Shown: positions 10,374 to 19,331 of the stretch, one piece after another
How positions within the stretch are numbered: position 1 is the first letter of the stretch
Layout of the letters: the number at the start of each line of letters is the position of its first letter
Assembly (NCBI GenBank): GCA_947493575.1
Contig: CANLRQ010000014.1
Coordinates: 1 to 64,000, forward strand
Direction: 5' to 3'
Length of the DNA: 64,000 nt
From: an uncultured Marinomonas sp.
Lineage (GTDB): Bacteria; Pseudomonadota; Gammaproteobacteria; Pseudomonadales; Marinomonadaceae
Made by a program: the position numbers and the translations under genes
The notes under the pieces: generated by a model
Told to the model about the DNA's origin: nothing
What the model saw: only the letters and a program-made list of their open reading frames with translations
Databases searched by the model: none

Positions 10374-11645
10374 CTATGTTGAGCGAATTTCCATCCAGCG
10401 CGTAGCAGCCCAAAAGAAAACGATGGTAAATGCATAAAACATAACACCAATATTATGACTGAACATAGATTGCGTTAAAGCAAAATCCATATAGCTCATT
10501 GGTATCAAAGCACCTGCAAGTGCGTAGGCTTTCACATTCCAATTATCTTGATGCCGTCGCATTTTATGTAGAAACAATTTTAACGGTATTAAATAAACAG
10601 CCATTAAAAACAATAATCCGACAATTCCTCTTAAACTCAAAGCCGTCAGATACTCATTGTGGGCATGGGAAAATTTTAAAATAGCAGGATCAATACGACC
10701 CTCACTCGCTAATTGCTTTTTCACATCCACACTATTGTATTCTCCAACCCCCAAAACGGGTGCCATTTGAAACATGTAAACCGCGCCTTTCCACATTTCA
10801 AATCGCAACCCGACAGAATTAAACATCAGATCGCCCGTTTGATATCGATATATATCCGTTACTGCTTCATGAAGACGTTTTGCAACCCCGAACTGAGGCA
10901 CAGCAAGAACGACGATACCCACTACCAGTAATAAGCCACCACCCCATATGCGTATTTTCTTATTTAACAGATCCCTACTTTGCCAGAAAATAAAAAGACA
11001 GATTATCGGCAATGAAATCCACCCTCCTCTCGTACCTGAAAGCAATGAAGCAAACACACCACAAAATGTTGCAAAGATAGCGAAAACAGCTAATTTATTA
11101 CTTTCACCCTTAGACCTGAAGTACAAAAAAGCACAGAAGGACAATCCCGCTAATAAAAGAGCCGTATTACCAAACATAATAGGATGCTCAAAACCACTGG
11201 CTCTGCCTAAACCTAAAACCCAACGATCGTATAAGGCGACAAAAAAAGCACCTATTGCCCCAAAAATAACGCCATACCAAAGGTAGTGATGCTTGTAAGG
11301 TAATTTTAACAAGACAAGTAAAGCGGGAAGAGCAAGAAGAAATCGAACTGGACGGTCAAGCTCTCGAGTATGCCAACCATCCAAATAAACAAAAAACATC
11401 ATGCCTAAGAAGTAAGACAAAAAAGACAGAGCTAAAACATAATCCAAACGTTCAAAAGACCAACCGTCTTTTTTTATAGCAAAACAAAAAAAGGTACATA
11501 ATAAAACCAAAGGCGCGATAGAAACACCTTCGTTTAACACTAAACTTAAGCTTAAAGAGAGCGCCACCACAGACCATATAAAAGTCGATAAAAAACTCTT
11601 TTTTGTTTCGCTCAACTTAGATTCCAGCATTTTATTATTTAGCAT
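10374..11645 (-). CDS. O-antigen ligase/polymerase family membrane protein (WaaL-like)
   Basis: A polytopic inner-membrane protein of 423 residues with about ten or more hydrophobic segments. The Wzy_C/O-antigen ligase family core is visible: SGTRGGW near residue 205 and, in the large periplasmic loop, HAHNEYL near residue 333 with the conserved histidine. Such proteins join undecaprenyl-linked O-polysaccharide to lipid A-core (WaaL), polymerise it (Wzy), or glycosylate proteins (PglL-type); sequence reading alone cannot distinguish these. It overlaps the sugar-phosphate transferase gene by 11 bp, so the two are translationally coupled. Its position beside the S-layer export genes leaves open a role in glycosylating the exported protein. 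Confidence 0.8.
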   Translation of the reverse strand: MLNNKMLESKLSETKKSFLSTFIWSVVALSLSLSLVLNEGVSIAPLVLLCTFFCFAIKKDGWSFERLDYVLALSFLSYFLGMMFFVYLDGWHTRELDRPVRFLLALPALLVLLKLPYKHHYLWYGVIFGAIGAFFVALYDRWVLGLGRASGFEHPIMFGNTALLLAGLSFCAFLYFRSKGESNKLAVFAIFATFCGVFASLLSGTRGGWISLPIICLFIFWQSRDLLNKKIRIWGGGLLLVVGIVVLAVPQFGVAKRLHEAVTDIYRYQTGDLMFNSVGLRFEMWKGAVYMFQMAPVLGVGEYNSVDVKKQLASEGRIDPAILKFSHAHNEYLTALSLRGIVGLLFLMAVYLIPLKLFLHKMRRHQDNWNVKAYALAGALIPMSYMDFALTQSMFSHNIGVMFYAFTIVFFWAATRWMEIRST

Positions 11646-13029
11646 TTTTATGGAAAAAGCCGCTAAATACGGTAAAAATAATAATTTTTAAATCTAACCA
11701 AATAGACCAGTTTTCAATGTAATATAGATCAAAATCAATACGTTGCTGCAAGTCAGAGTCACCTCGCCAACCATTAATTTGCGCCCAACCAGTAATCCCT
11801 GCTTTTACCATATGCTTCTTCATATAAAGTGGAATTTCATGTTTGAACTGCTCAACAAAAACAGTTCGTTCTGGCCGAGGGCCAACAATAGACATATCCC
11901 CTCTCAAAACGTTAATAAACTGTGGTAGTTCATCTAAACTCGATCGGCGAATAAAACGTCCAAACCGAGTCACTTTCATATCCGATGCACCTCCCCACGT
12001 CACGCCATCTGCCTCACTATCAACAGCCATTGAGCGAAATTTCAACATATTAAAAGAACGCCCATTCCAGCTAACCCTCTCTTGGCGATAAAATACGGGC
12101 CCTTTAGATGACAACTTCACACCAATAGCCAAGGCGATCATAAGAGGACAAATAAGTACTAAGATCAGAGATGCCAGTAACTTGTCTTCCAATAGCTTTA
12201 ATACTCTATTTTTGCCTTCTAACATAGGGGAAGTAGACAGGTTAATAAGAGGCAAACCAGCTACTTCAGTAATCGAATGGTTTAATAGTTGAAAACCAAA
12301 AATATCAGGTACAATTCTAATAGTAACCGTTGTAGTAACCAATAAGGATTGAACTTTTTCCATTTTCTGAACTTCACCAAGAGGTAAAGTAATCCAAACT
12401 TGATCAACCCCTCTTTCATGGACAATTCTTTCAATTTCTTCTATTGATCCTAGAATCGGATAATTAGGATCAACAGTGTCAGATTCTGAGACATCACCAA
12501 CAAAGCCAACAACGGATAACCCAAGATTTGGATGCAGTTGCAATTTGTCGATAACTCTCTGTCCTAAATCGCCATTCCCAACCAACAAAATTCGCCGAAT
12601 ATTCCTACCTTTTGCACGTAAATAACCCAACATTCTTCGCACAGCAATGCGTAAAATAGCAATAAAACCTAGCGACCAGAGAAACCAAGAGAAAACCCAC
12701 ATCCTAGGTAAAGAATCACCATATTGGGTAACATAAGCAGAGAGAATAATAAGTAAAAAAGTAACAACATGGGACCAAAAAACCAAACTGGCTTCAGTTG
12801 TAGAGTTAGTACCACGCCATCCTTGGTAAGCGCCTAAGGAGCTATAAGCTATCTGCCCCATCAACACTCCAATTAAAATATTATTGTAAAAGTAACCACC
12901 AAAAAAATTGTGATCAAAAAATAGATAGAACGAGCAAAAACCTGCAGCAACAATGCTCATGGCATCCAAAATACGAAGAGTAATCCCAATGGATGCACTG
13001 TGCTCTTTTAAACCACGACCTGATTTCAA
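11635..13029 (-). CDS. Undecaprenyl-phosphate hexose-1-phosphate transferase (WbaP/WcaJ-like)
   Basis: Starts a polysaccharide repeat unit by moving a sugar-1-phosphate to undecaprenyl phosphate. N-terminal transmembrane helices (about 1-115) are followed by a CoA_binding_3/Rossmann-like domain (about 125-260, VGNGDLGQRV) and the C-terminal bacterial sugar transferase domain (about 275-464) with FYRQERVSWNGRSFNMLKFR, SSLDELPQF, MSIVGPRPE and AGITGWAQINGWRG. Length (464) fits the full WcaJ/WbaP architecture. The frame begins with TTG at 13029 preceded by AGAAG; no ATG upstream fits. It is the first gene of a two-gene operon with the ligase-like gene. Sugar specificity is not readable. Confidence 0.9.
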   Translation of the reverse strand: MKSGRGLKEHSASIGITLRILDAMSIVAAGFCSFYLFFDHNFFGGYFYNNILIGVLMGQIAYSSLGAYQGWRGTNSTTEASLVFWSHVVTFLLIILSAYVTQYGDSLPRMWVFSWFLWSLGFIAILRIAVRRMLGYLRAKGRNIRRILLVGNGDLGQRVIDKLQLHPNLGLSVVGFVGDVSESDTVDPNYPILGSIEEIERIVHERGVDQVWITLPLGEVQKMEKVQSLLVTTTVTIRIVPDIFGFQLLNHSITEVAGLPLINLSTSPMLEGKNRVLKLLEDKLLASLILVLICPLMIALAIGVKLSSKGPVFYRQERVSWNGRSFNMLKFRSMAVDSEADGVTWGGASDMKVTRFGRFIRRSSLDELPQFINVLRGDMSIVGPRPERTVFVEQFKHEIPLYMKKHMVKAGITGWAQINGWRGDSDLQQRIDFDLYYIENWSIWLDLKIIIFTVFSGFFHKNAK

Positions 13030-13136
13030 TATATTCTTCTCAAATTTTTTAAACGATATAACAACTAAAACATACTAGCCAATTAGGTATAAATAGCAAT
13101 TATCAAAAGAAAAAAGTCTACCCAACACCTATCATT

Positions 13137-13180
13137 GGACCATCTTTTCAGGACCATCTTTTCAGGACCATCTTTCAGGA
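13137..13180. repeat. Three 14-bp tandem repeats upstream of sapC
   Basis: The unit GGACCATCTTTTCA is present three times in a row (13137-13150, 13151-13164, 13165-13177, the last lacking one T) and is followed by GGA. It lies in the divergent intergenic region between the sugar-phosphate transferase gene and sapC, about 100-190 bp from each start. Confidence 0.9.
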
Positions 13181-13324
13181 AAATCAAAGACTCTTGAAAA
13201 AACCCATAATATAAACGATTAATTTACCCTATCAAAGTTCAGAATTAAGTGTTTCTGATCACATAAATAGGGAACGTCCATGATACACTACCTGCATTAT
13301 TAAAAGTTGTATCGGAGAAAAATT

Positions 13325-14128
13325 ATGACTCGCTATGTACCATTACAGCGATCTATTCATAATCAAGCAGGTTATACACCTGTTACTAATATGGAATTTG
13401 CGGCGACTATGACAACCGTCCCCCTATTAAGGGAAGAGTTGTCTCATGTAATGCAACACATGGGAATAGTAATACAAAAGCGTGTAAATAAATCCAATTC
13501 TATAGAGACATTTGAATTAGTTGGATTGCAATCACTCAAACCCAATAGCAACCTCTTTGTATTACCAAATGGAAGCTGGCTTGGGGGGTACAAACCCGCT
13601 TATTACAGAGCATACCCATTTATTTTAGAGCTTGATAATGCCAACTCTCAATTACAGCTTTGTATCAAAGAAGATTGTGTGAAATTCGAGCTAAATGAAA
13701 CAGATTTACCTTTTTTTGAGAATGACTCAAATTTATCACCTTTTATGACACAAATGGTTGAGTTTCTAAGCAAAACAATTCAAAACAGACAACAGACCTT
13801 ATCTTTGCTAATGGAACTTGCAAATGAAGAACTTATAGTGCCGTGGCAGATATCATATAAAGAAGACAATCAAGACAAGTCTTTGAGTGGCTTATATCAC
13901 ATTGATATGGCTGCATTAAAAAAACTGCCGCCTGAAACAGTCGCTAAATTAAATGCATCAGGAGCATTAGAAATTGCTTATGCTCAACACTTCTCAGAAG
14001 TTCGCATAGAAGGTTTAAGCACCTTGCAAAAAACTTACTCAGAGCTGTTAAAACAACAAGCACAAGTTGAGAAGGAACCTGATTTAGACGAAGTATTTGG
14101 AGAAAAGGATGAATTCTTCACTTTTTAA
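13325..14128 (+). CDS. sapC: SapC family protein
   Basis: A 267-residue soluble protein of the SapC family, named after a gene of the Campylobacter surface-array protein locus and often found beside type I secretion genes; its biochemical role is unknown. The family opening YVPLQRSIHNQAGY and the SWLGGYKPAYYRAYPF segment near residue 95 are clear. The open frame reaches back to a TTG at 13307, but CGGAG seven bases before the ATG at 13325 makes that the better start. It sits upstream of the secretion genes on the same strand. A half palindrome CTGATCACA lies about 60 bp upstream. Confidence 0.85.
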   Translation: MTRYVPLQRSIHNQAGYTPVTNMEFAATMTTVPLLREELSHVMQHMGIVIQKRVNKSNSIETFELVGLQSLKPNSNLFVLPNGSWLGGYKPAYYRAYPFILELDNANSQLQLCIKEDCVKFELNETDLPFFENDSNLSPFMTQMVEFLSKTIQNRQQTLSLLMELANEELIVPWQISYKEDNQDKSLSGLYHIDMAALKKLPPETVAKLNASGALEIAYAQHFSEVRIEGLSTLQKTYSELLKQQAQVEKEPDLDEVFGEKDEFFTF

Positions 14129-14237
14129 AAATAGCAACACATTGCATCCCTTGTTTTTGCGAAGACAACCCATATAAAAACGCCAATGCTTAACTTGACG
14201 TACCTAAGAAGTATTGATAACCGTTCTAACACATTCC

Positions 14238-14280
14238 ATTTATCATTAAATACCCCATCTAGGCGTATTTAATGATAAAT
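14238..14280. promoter_or_regulatory. 16-bp perfect inverted repeat before the secretion operon
   Basis: Arms 14238-14253 (ATTTATCATTAAATAC) and 14265-14280 are perfect reverse complements separated by 11 bases. It lies between sapC and the ABC transporter, 32 bp before the transporter start. There is no T run after it, so it is either an atypical terminator of sapC or an operator. Similar AT-rich repeats with 12-base spacers occur at 21502-21537 and 24881-24920. Confidence 0.6.
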
Positions 14281-14312
14281 GATTATACCTAACAAATTAA
14301 ACTGAGATAATC

Positions 14313-16028
14313 ATGAGCAACACCGATGTAAAAGACGACTTAAGAGGCGCTCTCAAAGCAAGCAAACGGGGGTTTATTGCCACTGGCGTCTTTAGCTTGT
14401 TTATTAATATTTTAATGTTAACGTCCCCTTTTTATATGCTTCAGGTATACGACCGTGTTGTTGCATCACGTAGTCTAGAAACGCTTTTTTTCCTTACCGC
14501 ATTAATGGTATTTCTATTTGGGGTTATGGGGACGTTACAATGGGTGCGTTCTCGTATTCTTGTTCGAGTAAGCAATCAAATGGACCAATACTTGAGCCAA
14601 CGAGTTTATAGTGCAATGTTTGAATTAGGAGTTCGATCACCGAATCAACGAACTTCTCAACCATTAAGCGATTTAACTAGCCTACGTCAATTTATGACAG
14701 GCAATGGCCTTTTTGCTTTCTTTGACGCCCCTTGGTTACCAATTTATATCGGCATTTTATTTTTATTTCACCCAGCTTTTGGTTGGTTTGCTTTAGGCGC
14801 CGCAATTATTTTAACAATTGTTGCCATTTTCAATGAGAAGATGACAAAAAAGTCACTTACTGAAGCAAATGGTGAAAACGTCAAAGCACAAAGCCTTGCC
14901 ACTAGTAATTTACGCAACTCCGAAGTGCTTCATGCTATGGGCATGCTCCCGAATATTATGGGGCGTTGGTACAAGCAACATCAAACCTTCTTAGAAAAAC
15001 AAACCACCGCAAGTGACAAAGCTGGAATTTTTTCCAATTTAAGTAAAGTTTTACGCATGATTTTCCAGTCGCTCGTTCTAGGTGTAGGCGCGTATTATGT
15101 CGTAATCAATGAAATGTCTCCTGGCATGATGATCGCAGGTTCCATTTTAATGGGGCGCGCATTAGCACCATTAGATCTAATCATTGGTAGTTGGACAAGT
15201 TTTAATAATGCTCGCACATCTTACGATAGACTTTCTAAAGTGCTTAACGCAATTCCTGCAAACGAACAAAAAATGCCACTTCCAACACCTACAGGACAAG
15301 TAAGTGTAGAAGCTCTATTGGTTGTACCACCAGGCTCAAAAACACCGGCACTTAGAAATGTTACGCTTAATGTACCAACAGGTGATTTAGTCGGTGTAGT
15401 AGGCCCGAGCGCAGCAGGTAAATCAACATTAGCAAGAGCGCTTCTCGGGATTTGGCCAGCTTCTAATGGTTCTGTACGAATAGACGGTGCTGAAATACAA
15501 CACTATAATCGCGATCAATTAGGCCCTCATATTGGTTACTTACCACAAGATATCGAACTTTTTAATGGTACAGTAAGTGAGAATATTGCCCGTTTTAGCG
15601 AAGTCGATGCGAATCAGGTTGTAATAGCCGCCAAAAAAGCCGGAGTTCATGAACTTATTCTACGCCTTCCTCAAGCATATGACACTGTCATTGGCAGCGA
15701 TTCTGGCGCACTTTCTGGAGGGCAGAGGCAACGAATAGGGCTAGCAAGAGCATTATACGGTACGCCGAAAGTAATCATTTTAGATGAACCAAACTCAAAT
15801 CTTGATGATCAAGGTGAGCAAGCTCTTGCACAAACTCTACAAATTTTAAAAGCGCAAAAAACAACAACTTTTGTCATCAGTCACAGAACCTCAATTCTTC
15901 GTCATATCGACAAGCTACTGGTAATGAAAGAGGGACAGGTTCAATTCTTTGGCCCAAGAGACGAAGTAATGAAAAAACTTGCCGTACAAAAAGCAGAGCA
16001 GGATAAATTATCTCAAGCACCCGCTTAG
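14313..16028 (+). CDS. Type I secretion ABC transporter (permease/ATPase, PrtD/RsaD-like)
   Basis: The inner-membrane ATP-driven channel of a type I secretion system. Residues 1-300 form the six-helix permease domain (FSLFINILMLTSPFYMLQVYD, then helices around 50-75, 135-180, 240-290). The ATPase domain (about 325-571) has Walker A GPSAAGKST near 365, signature LSGGQRQRIGLARAL near 470 and Walker B VIILDEPNSNLD near 490. There is no N-terminal C39 peptidase or peptidase-like domain, placing it in the PrtD/RsaD group that exports RTX proteases and S-layer proteins. It forms an apparent operon with the membrane fusion protein and the TolC-like gene. Confidence 0.93.
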   Translation: MSNTDVKDDLRGALKASKRGFIATGVFSLFINILMLTSPFYMLQVYDRVVASRSLETLFFLTALMVFLFGVMGTLQWVRSRILVRVSNQMDQYLSQRVYSAMFELGVRSPNQRTSQPLSDLTSLRQFMTGNGLFAFFDAPWLPIYIGILFLFHPAFGWFALGAAIILTIVAIFNEKMTKKSLTEANGENVKAQSLATSNLRNSEVLHAMGMLPNIMGRWYKQHQTFLEKQTTASDKAGIFSNLSKVLRMIFQSLVLGVGAYYVVINEMSPGMMIAGSILMGRALAPLDLIIGSWTSFNNARTSYDRLSKVLNAIPANEQKMPLPTPTGQVSVEALLVVPPGSKTPALRNVTLNVPTGDLVGVVGPSAAGKSTLARALLGIWPASNGSVRIDGAEIQHYNRDQLGPHIGYLPQDIELFNGTVSENIARFSEVDANQVVIAAKKAGVHELILRLPQAYDTVIGSDSGALSGGQRQRIGLARALYGTPKVIILDEPNSNLDDQGEQALAQTLQILKAQKTTTFVISHRTSILRHIDKLLVMKEGQVQFFGPRDEVMKKLAVQKAEQDKLSQAPA

Positions 16029-16109
16029 TTTGCTTAATATAGAAGTAAATACATAAATTTATTTTCCCAACTAGGTGAGACACCTTTGGGAAAGAGTAAG
16101 AGAGATAGT

Positions 16110-17624
16110 ATGAACAAACCAACAGATACAGAAAAAGATCGCTACCAAGGCCAAGACGTCGAAGATGCCATCATTTCAGAAGTACCTAATGAAGACATCA
16201 AAAGCAAAGAGCACACAAAAACCACATCAGAAAAGTCTGAAGACGAAAGAGTTGAAGCGGCAAAAACAATTGTTCCATTTAATCAAAGCCAACAAGCACC
16301 AAATCAGGCAAATTCTACGGTTCCAACAGATGATAAAAAATACGTCCGTTTTGGTCTTATTTTCCTTCTATTAACTCTTGGGTTATTCTCTACTTGGGCG
16401 GCTTTAGCCCCTTTGAGTAGCGCATTAGTTTCACAAGGAGAAGTTGTAGTTGATAGTTATCGAAAATCCATACAACACTTCCAAGGAGGAGTCATTGAAG
16501 GCATTTTCGTGCGTAATGGTGATGAAGTTGTTGCAGGTCAACCGCTCATTCAGCTCGAAACAACACAAACAGAAGCGCAACGAAACAGTAACGAAAAACG
16601 TCTATACAGTGCAAAAGCAGAACTAGAACGCCTGTACGCAGAACAAAACTTCCAATCCACTTTAACTTTCTCTCAAGATTTACAAGAGAAAGCCGCTCAT
16701 GATTCAGATATTGCCAATGAGCTCATTCAACAACAACAACAACTTGATGCCCGCTTAAGTGCATTTAATCAAGAAAAAGAAGCCTTTGAGACACAAATCA
16801 GCCAGACAAAACAACAAATTAAAGGGTTAAATGAGCAGATTCAGATACAAGAACAACAAGTCACTCTACTAACAGAAGAAGAAAAAGCCTTCAGCACTTT
16901 ATTTGAAGAAGGTTTAGGTGATGGCCAAAGAGCACGAGAATTAAAACGAACCATCCTATCGACAAAAAATGAGATTGGTCGTTTAAACTCAGAAACAGCA
17001 CGTTTTAGCATTTTAATTACAGAAACAGAACTGCAAATAGCCAAGCGAAAACAAGAGCATTTAAAGGAAGTTGGCGAACGTATTCGAACAGCGCAAAACA
17101 GTTACTATGATTTTCAAGAGCGCTTAGAGATTACCAATGATCTAATAGAGAAATCAACTATCCGCGCGCCAGAAAGTGGCATTATCGTGGATCTACAAAT
17201 TCATACTATTGGTAGTGTTGCTCCTCCAGGTGGAACACTTTTAGACATAGTTCCCTTAAAAGACTCCTTTATTGTTGAAGCCAAGTTAATGCCTCAAGAT
17301 ATCAATGATGTTTATAATGGACAAATTGCTGATATTCGCTTCTCAGCATTTAACTCCCGTGTAACAAAAATCATTGAAGGTGAAGTAATTAATGTTTCTG
17401 CTGACCGCCTACTTAATGAGCGCGACCAGACACCTTACTATCTAGCTCGTATTAAAGTAACAGAGCAAGGCACAAAAGACATGGAAAACAGCCTTACTGA
17501 TGGGATGGAACTAAAACCAGGCATGCCAGCAGAAGTTATGATTCGTCGAGGTGAGCGAACCATGTTTAGCTACCTCCTAAAACCTATTTCTGACAGCTTT
17601 GCACGTAGCCTAAAGGAAAAGTAA
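16110..17624 (+). CDS. Type I secretion membrane fusion protein (HlyD/PrtE family)
   Basis: Periplasmic adaptor that links the ABC transporter to the outer-membrane channel. An unusually long charged cytoplasmic N-terminus (about 85 residues, rich in K, E, D, Q) precedes one transmembrane helix (about 88-110). Then come a lipoyl half-motif (GEVVVDSYRKSIQHFQGGVI), a long coiled-coil hairpin (about 165-340) and the C-terminal barrel with IRAPESGIIVDLQ and ELKPGMPAEVMIRRGERTM. The open frame goes back to TTG 16086, but the ATG at 16110 follows AAGAGAG and is preferred (504 residues). The stop codon directly abuts the next start. Confidence 0.92.
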   Translation: MNKPTDTEKDRYQGQDVEDAIISEVPNEDIKSKEHTKTTSEKSEDERVEAAKTIVPFNQSQQAPNQANSTVPTDDKKYVRFGLIFLLLTLGLFSTWAALAPLSSALVSQGEVVVDSYRKSIQHFQGGVIEGIFVRNGDEVVAGQPLIQLETTQTEAQRNSNEKRLYSAKAELERLYAEQNFQSTLTFSQDLQEKAAHDSDIANELIQQQQQLDARLSAFNQEKEAFETQISQTKQQIKGLNEQIQIQEQQVTLLTEEEKAFSTLFEEGLGDGQRARELKRTILSTKNEIGRLNSETARFSILITETELQIAKRKQEHLKEVGERIRTAQNSYYDFQERLEITNDLIEKSTIRAPESGIIVDLQIHTIGSVAPPGGTLLDIVPLKDSFIVEAKLMPQDINDVYNGQIADIRFSAFNSRVTKIIEGEVINVSADRLLNERDQTPYYLARIKVTEQGTKDMENSLTDGMELKPGMPAEVMIRRGERTMFSYLLKPISDSFARSLKEK

Positions 17625-19034
17625 ATGCTTACACTAACTAGATTAAAACAAAGCTTAGCCATATCCATGCCTCTATCAAAGTCACTATTATGTGCAATTA
17701 GTGTCGTCATTTTTAGTTCACAAGCAAATGCATCAGGCGCTCCTGGCGGCTTTGAGGAGTCCTTAAAGTTAGCAATTAAAAACGATTTAGGGCTAAAGAA
17801 AGCTTTGTATCAATATCAAGCAACTCAGCAAGAAGATGATATAAGCTTTTCAAATTTATTACCTAGCATCACTTTCAACGCTCTCTACCAATATGAAAAT
17901 TCAGATAATATCTATACAGATGAGGGATCCACATCCTTTAATCCTGATTTAGAAAGATCAGGTGGTGAACTAGATGATTATTATTGGAGAGTAAATTTAA
18001 GACAACCTTTGTTTGATTACTCTTCATACAAAGGCTATCAACGCGATAAAGCCTTTGTCGAAGCGGCAAAGTTTCGCTACGAAAGAGCTGAACAGGAATT
18101 AGTTTACCGTGTTGCACAACAATACCTTTCGGTTTTATTCGCCTCTCAGAGTGTCTACCTAAATCAAGATAAATTGCAGGCCTTAGAACTCAAATTAAAG
18201 CAAGAGACTCGAACTCAAGAATTGGGAGTAGGTAATCGATTAAATGTCTTGCGAGCAACATCCAGTAGAGACTTAGCTCGCAGTGAATTACTTGCTTCAC
18301 AGAGTGAGTTAAAAGACGCTAAAACATTGCTAAGAAACATTACTGGGGATGACATTAAAATCCAACCATCTTGGATTGAAAATGGCCATAAATTGAACCC
18401 AATACTGCTTGCTGGTAACGAAAGTGAATGGATAACAACCATTCATAATAATGCCAACATCAAAGAAGCAAAAAGTAATATTCAAAAACAAGAATATGGA
18501 GTATCTGCAAGAGAGGCTCAACACCTCCCTACTCTATCCTTCAACTTAAGCTACTTAGATAGAACTTCTGAAGATGACTTTAGAACACGCGAAGACTTTA
18601 TTGCTTCTGTTGAATTCAGCATGCCACTCTACTCCGGAGGCCGCATTAGCGCCAACGTCAAAAAAGCAGAGTCTGAACTCCTAGCAAGTCAAGTAGATTT
18701 AGATTATCTCTTATCCGAAAAAACACAATTGGTTCAACTCTCTTATAATCGCCTTATTTCGTTTAAAGATAGATTAAACGCATTGATTGAATCAGAGGTA
18801 TCCAGTAGAACCTTACTAGAAGCCGCAGAACGCCAACAAGCACTAAACCTTGGCAGTCAAATTGAAGTTTTAGAGGCAAGAACTCAACTAGTAGACATTC
18901 AAATCCAATTTGCAAAAACTCTGAATGATTACCTACTAGCCGATTTAAATCTTCGACTTGAAACCGGGCAATTAAATCAAAGCCGCCTAGAGACATACGA
19001 TCGTTTATTTACAGAAGCAGCTACTGAAGATTAA
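17625..19034 (+). CDS. TolC-like outer membrane channel of the type I system
   Basis: Outer-membrane trimeric efflux channel, third part of the secretion system. Residues 1-36 are a signal peptide ending in ANA. The rest has the two-fold outer membrane factor repeat with long amphipathic helices (about 80-230 and 270-440) and FSMPLYSGGRISANVKKAE in the second repeat. Length 469 is typical. The ATG immediately follows the stop of the fusion protein and AAAGGA serves as ribosome-binding site, so it is tightly coupled. The last codons (T-E-D-stop) are the first unit of an 11-bp tandem repeat continuing past the stop. Confidence 0.92.
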   Translation: MLTLTRLKQSLAISMPLSKSLLCAISVVIFSSQANASGAPGGFEESLKLAIKNDLGLKKALYQYQATQQEDDISFSNLLPSITFNALYQYENSDNIYTDEGSTSFNPDLERSGGELDDYYWRVNLRQPLFDYSSYKGYQRDKAFVEAAKFRYERAEQELVYRVAQQYLSVLFASQSVYLNQDKLQALELKLKQETRTQELGVGNRLNVLRATSSRDLARSELLASQSELKDAKTLLRNITGDDIKIQPSWIENGHKLNPILLAGNESEWITTIHNNANIKEAKSNIQKQEYGVSAREAQHLPTLSFNLSYLDRTSEDDFRTREDFIASVEFSMPLYSGGRISANVKKAESELLASQVDLDYLLSEKTQLVQLSYNRLISFKDRLNALIESEVSSRTLLEAAERQQALNLGSQIEVLEARTQLVDIQIQFAKTLNDYLLADLNLRLETGQLNQSRLETYDRLFTEAATED

Positions 19035-19099
19035 CTGAAGATTAACTGAAGATTAACTGAAGATTAACTGAAGATTAACTGAAGATTAACTGAAGATTG
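19023..19099. repeat. Seven 11-bp tandem repeats over the tolC-like stop codon
   Basis: The unit ACTGAAGATTA recurs seven times without spacers from 19023; the last unit ends in G in place of A. The first unit encodes the last three codons plus the start of the stop codon of the TolC-like gene. Because the stop falls in the first junction, changes in copy number would not alter the protein. Confidence 0.95.
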
Positions 19100-19111
19100 T
19101 TACTCTATCTT

Positions 19112-19273
19112 AGGACGGGGCAGTGTGCGTTTACGCTTGATATTACTTGATCTCCCCATAATAGGTCTCCTAGGTATAAACCTATTTCAGGACGGGGCAG
19201 TGTGCGTTTACGCTTGATATTACTTGATGTCCCCATAATAGGTCTCCTAGGTATAAACCTATTTCAGGACGGG
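19112..19273. repeat. 77-bp tandem duplication, possibly an IS-end fragment
   Basis: Two 77-bp copies (19112-19188, 19189-19265) differ at about one position and are followed by the first 8 bp of a third. On the minus strand each copy holds GGAG seven bases before an ATG and a short basic reading frame (SSNIKRKRTLPRP), which resembles the leader and OrfA start of IS3-type elements. That resemblance is from memory and unproven. An inverted repeat AATAGGT/ACCTATT occurs in each copy. Confidence 0.75.
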
Positions 19274-19283
19274 ACAACTTAAA

Positions 19284-19322
19284 TAAAAAAGGCACTTTCA
19301 GAAATGAACGTGCCTTTTTTAT
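19284..19322. terminator. Bidirectional terminator between convergent genes
   Basis: Arms AAAAAAGGCAC (19285-19295) and GTGCCTTTTTT (19310-19320) form an 11-bp stem with a 14-base loop. T runs are present in both reading directions, so it can end both the secretion operon and the minus-strand gene that stops at 19332. Confidence 0.9.
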
Positions 19323-19331
19323 TTATCCATA

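Noticed and set aside
10948..11286. 112-codon plus-strand frame within the ligase-like gene
   Set aside because: Shadow of hydrophobic codons read on the opposite strand.
13240..13270. Crp site upstream of sapC
   Set aside because: Only the TGATCACA half is good; the other half does not match at the correct spacing.
19023..19099. Possible plasmid iteron or phase-variable coding repeat
   Set aside because: No replication gene nearby, and the stop codon lies in the first unit so copy number cannot change the protein.
19112..19273. Possible CRISPR array
   Set aside because: Units are 77 bp, directly adjacent with no spacers and no cas genes nearby.
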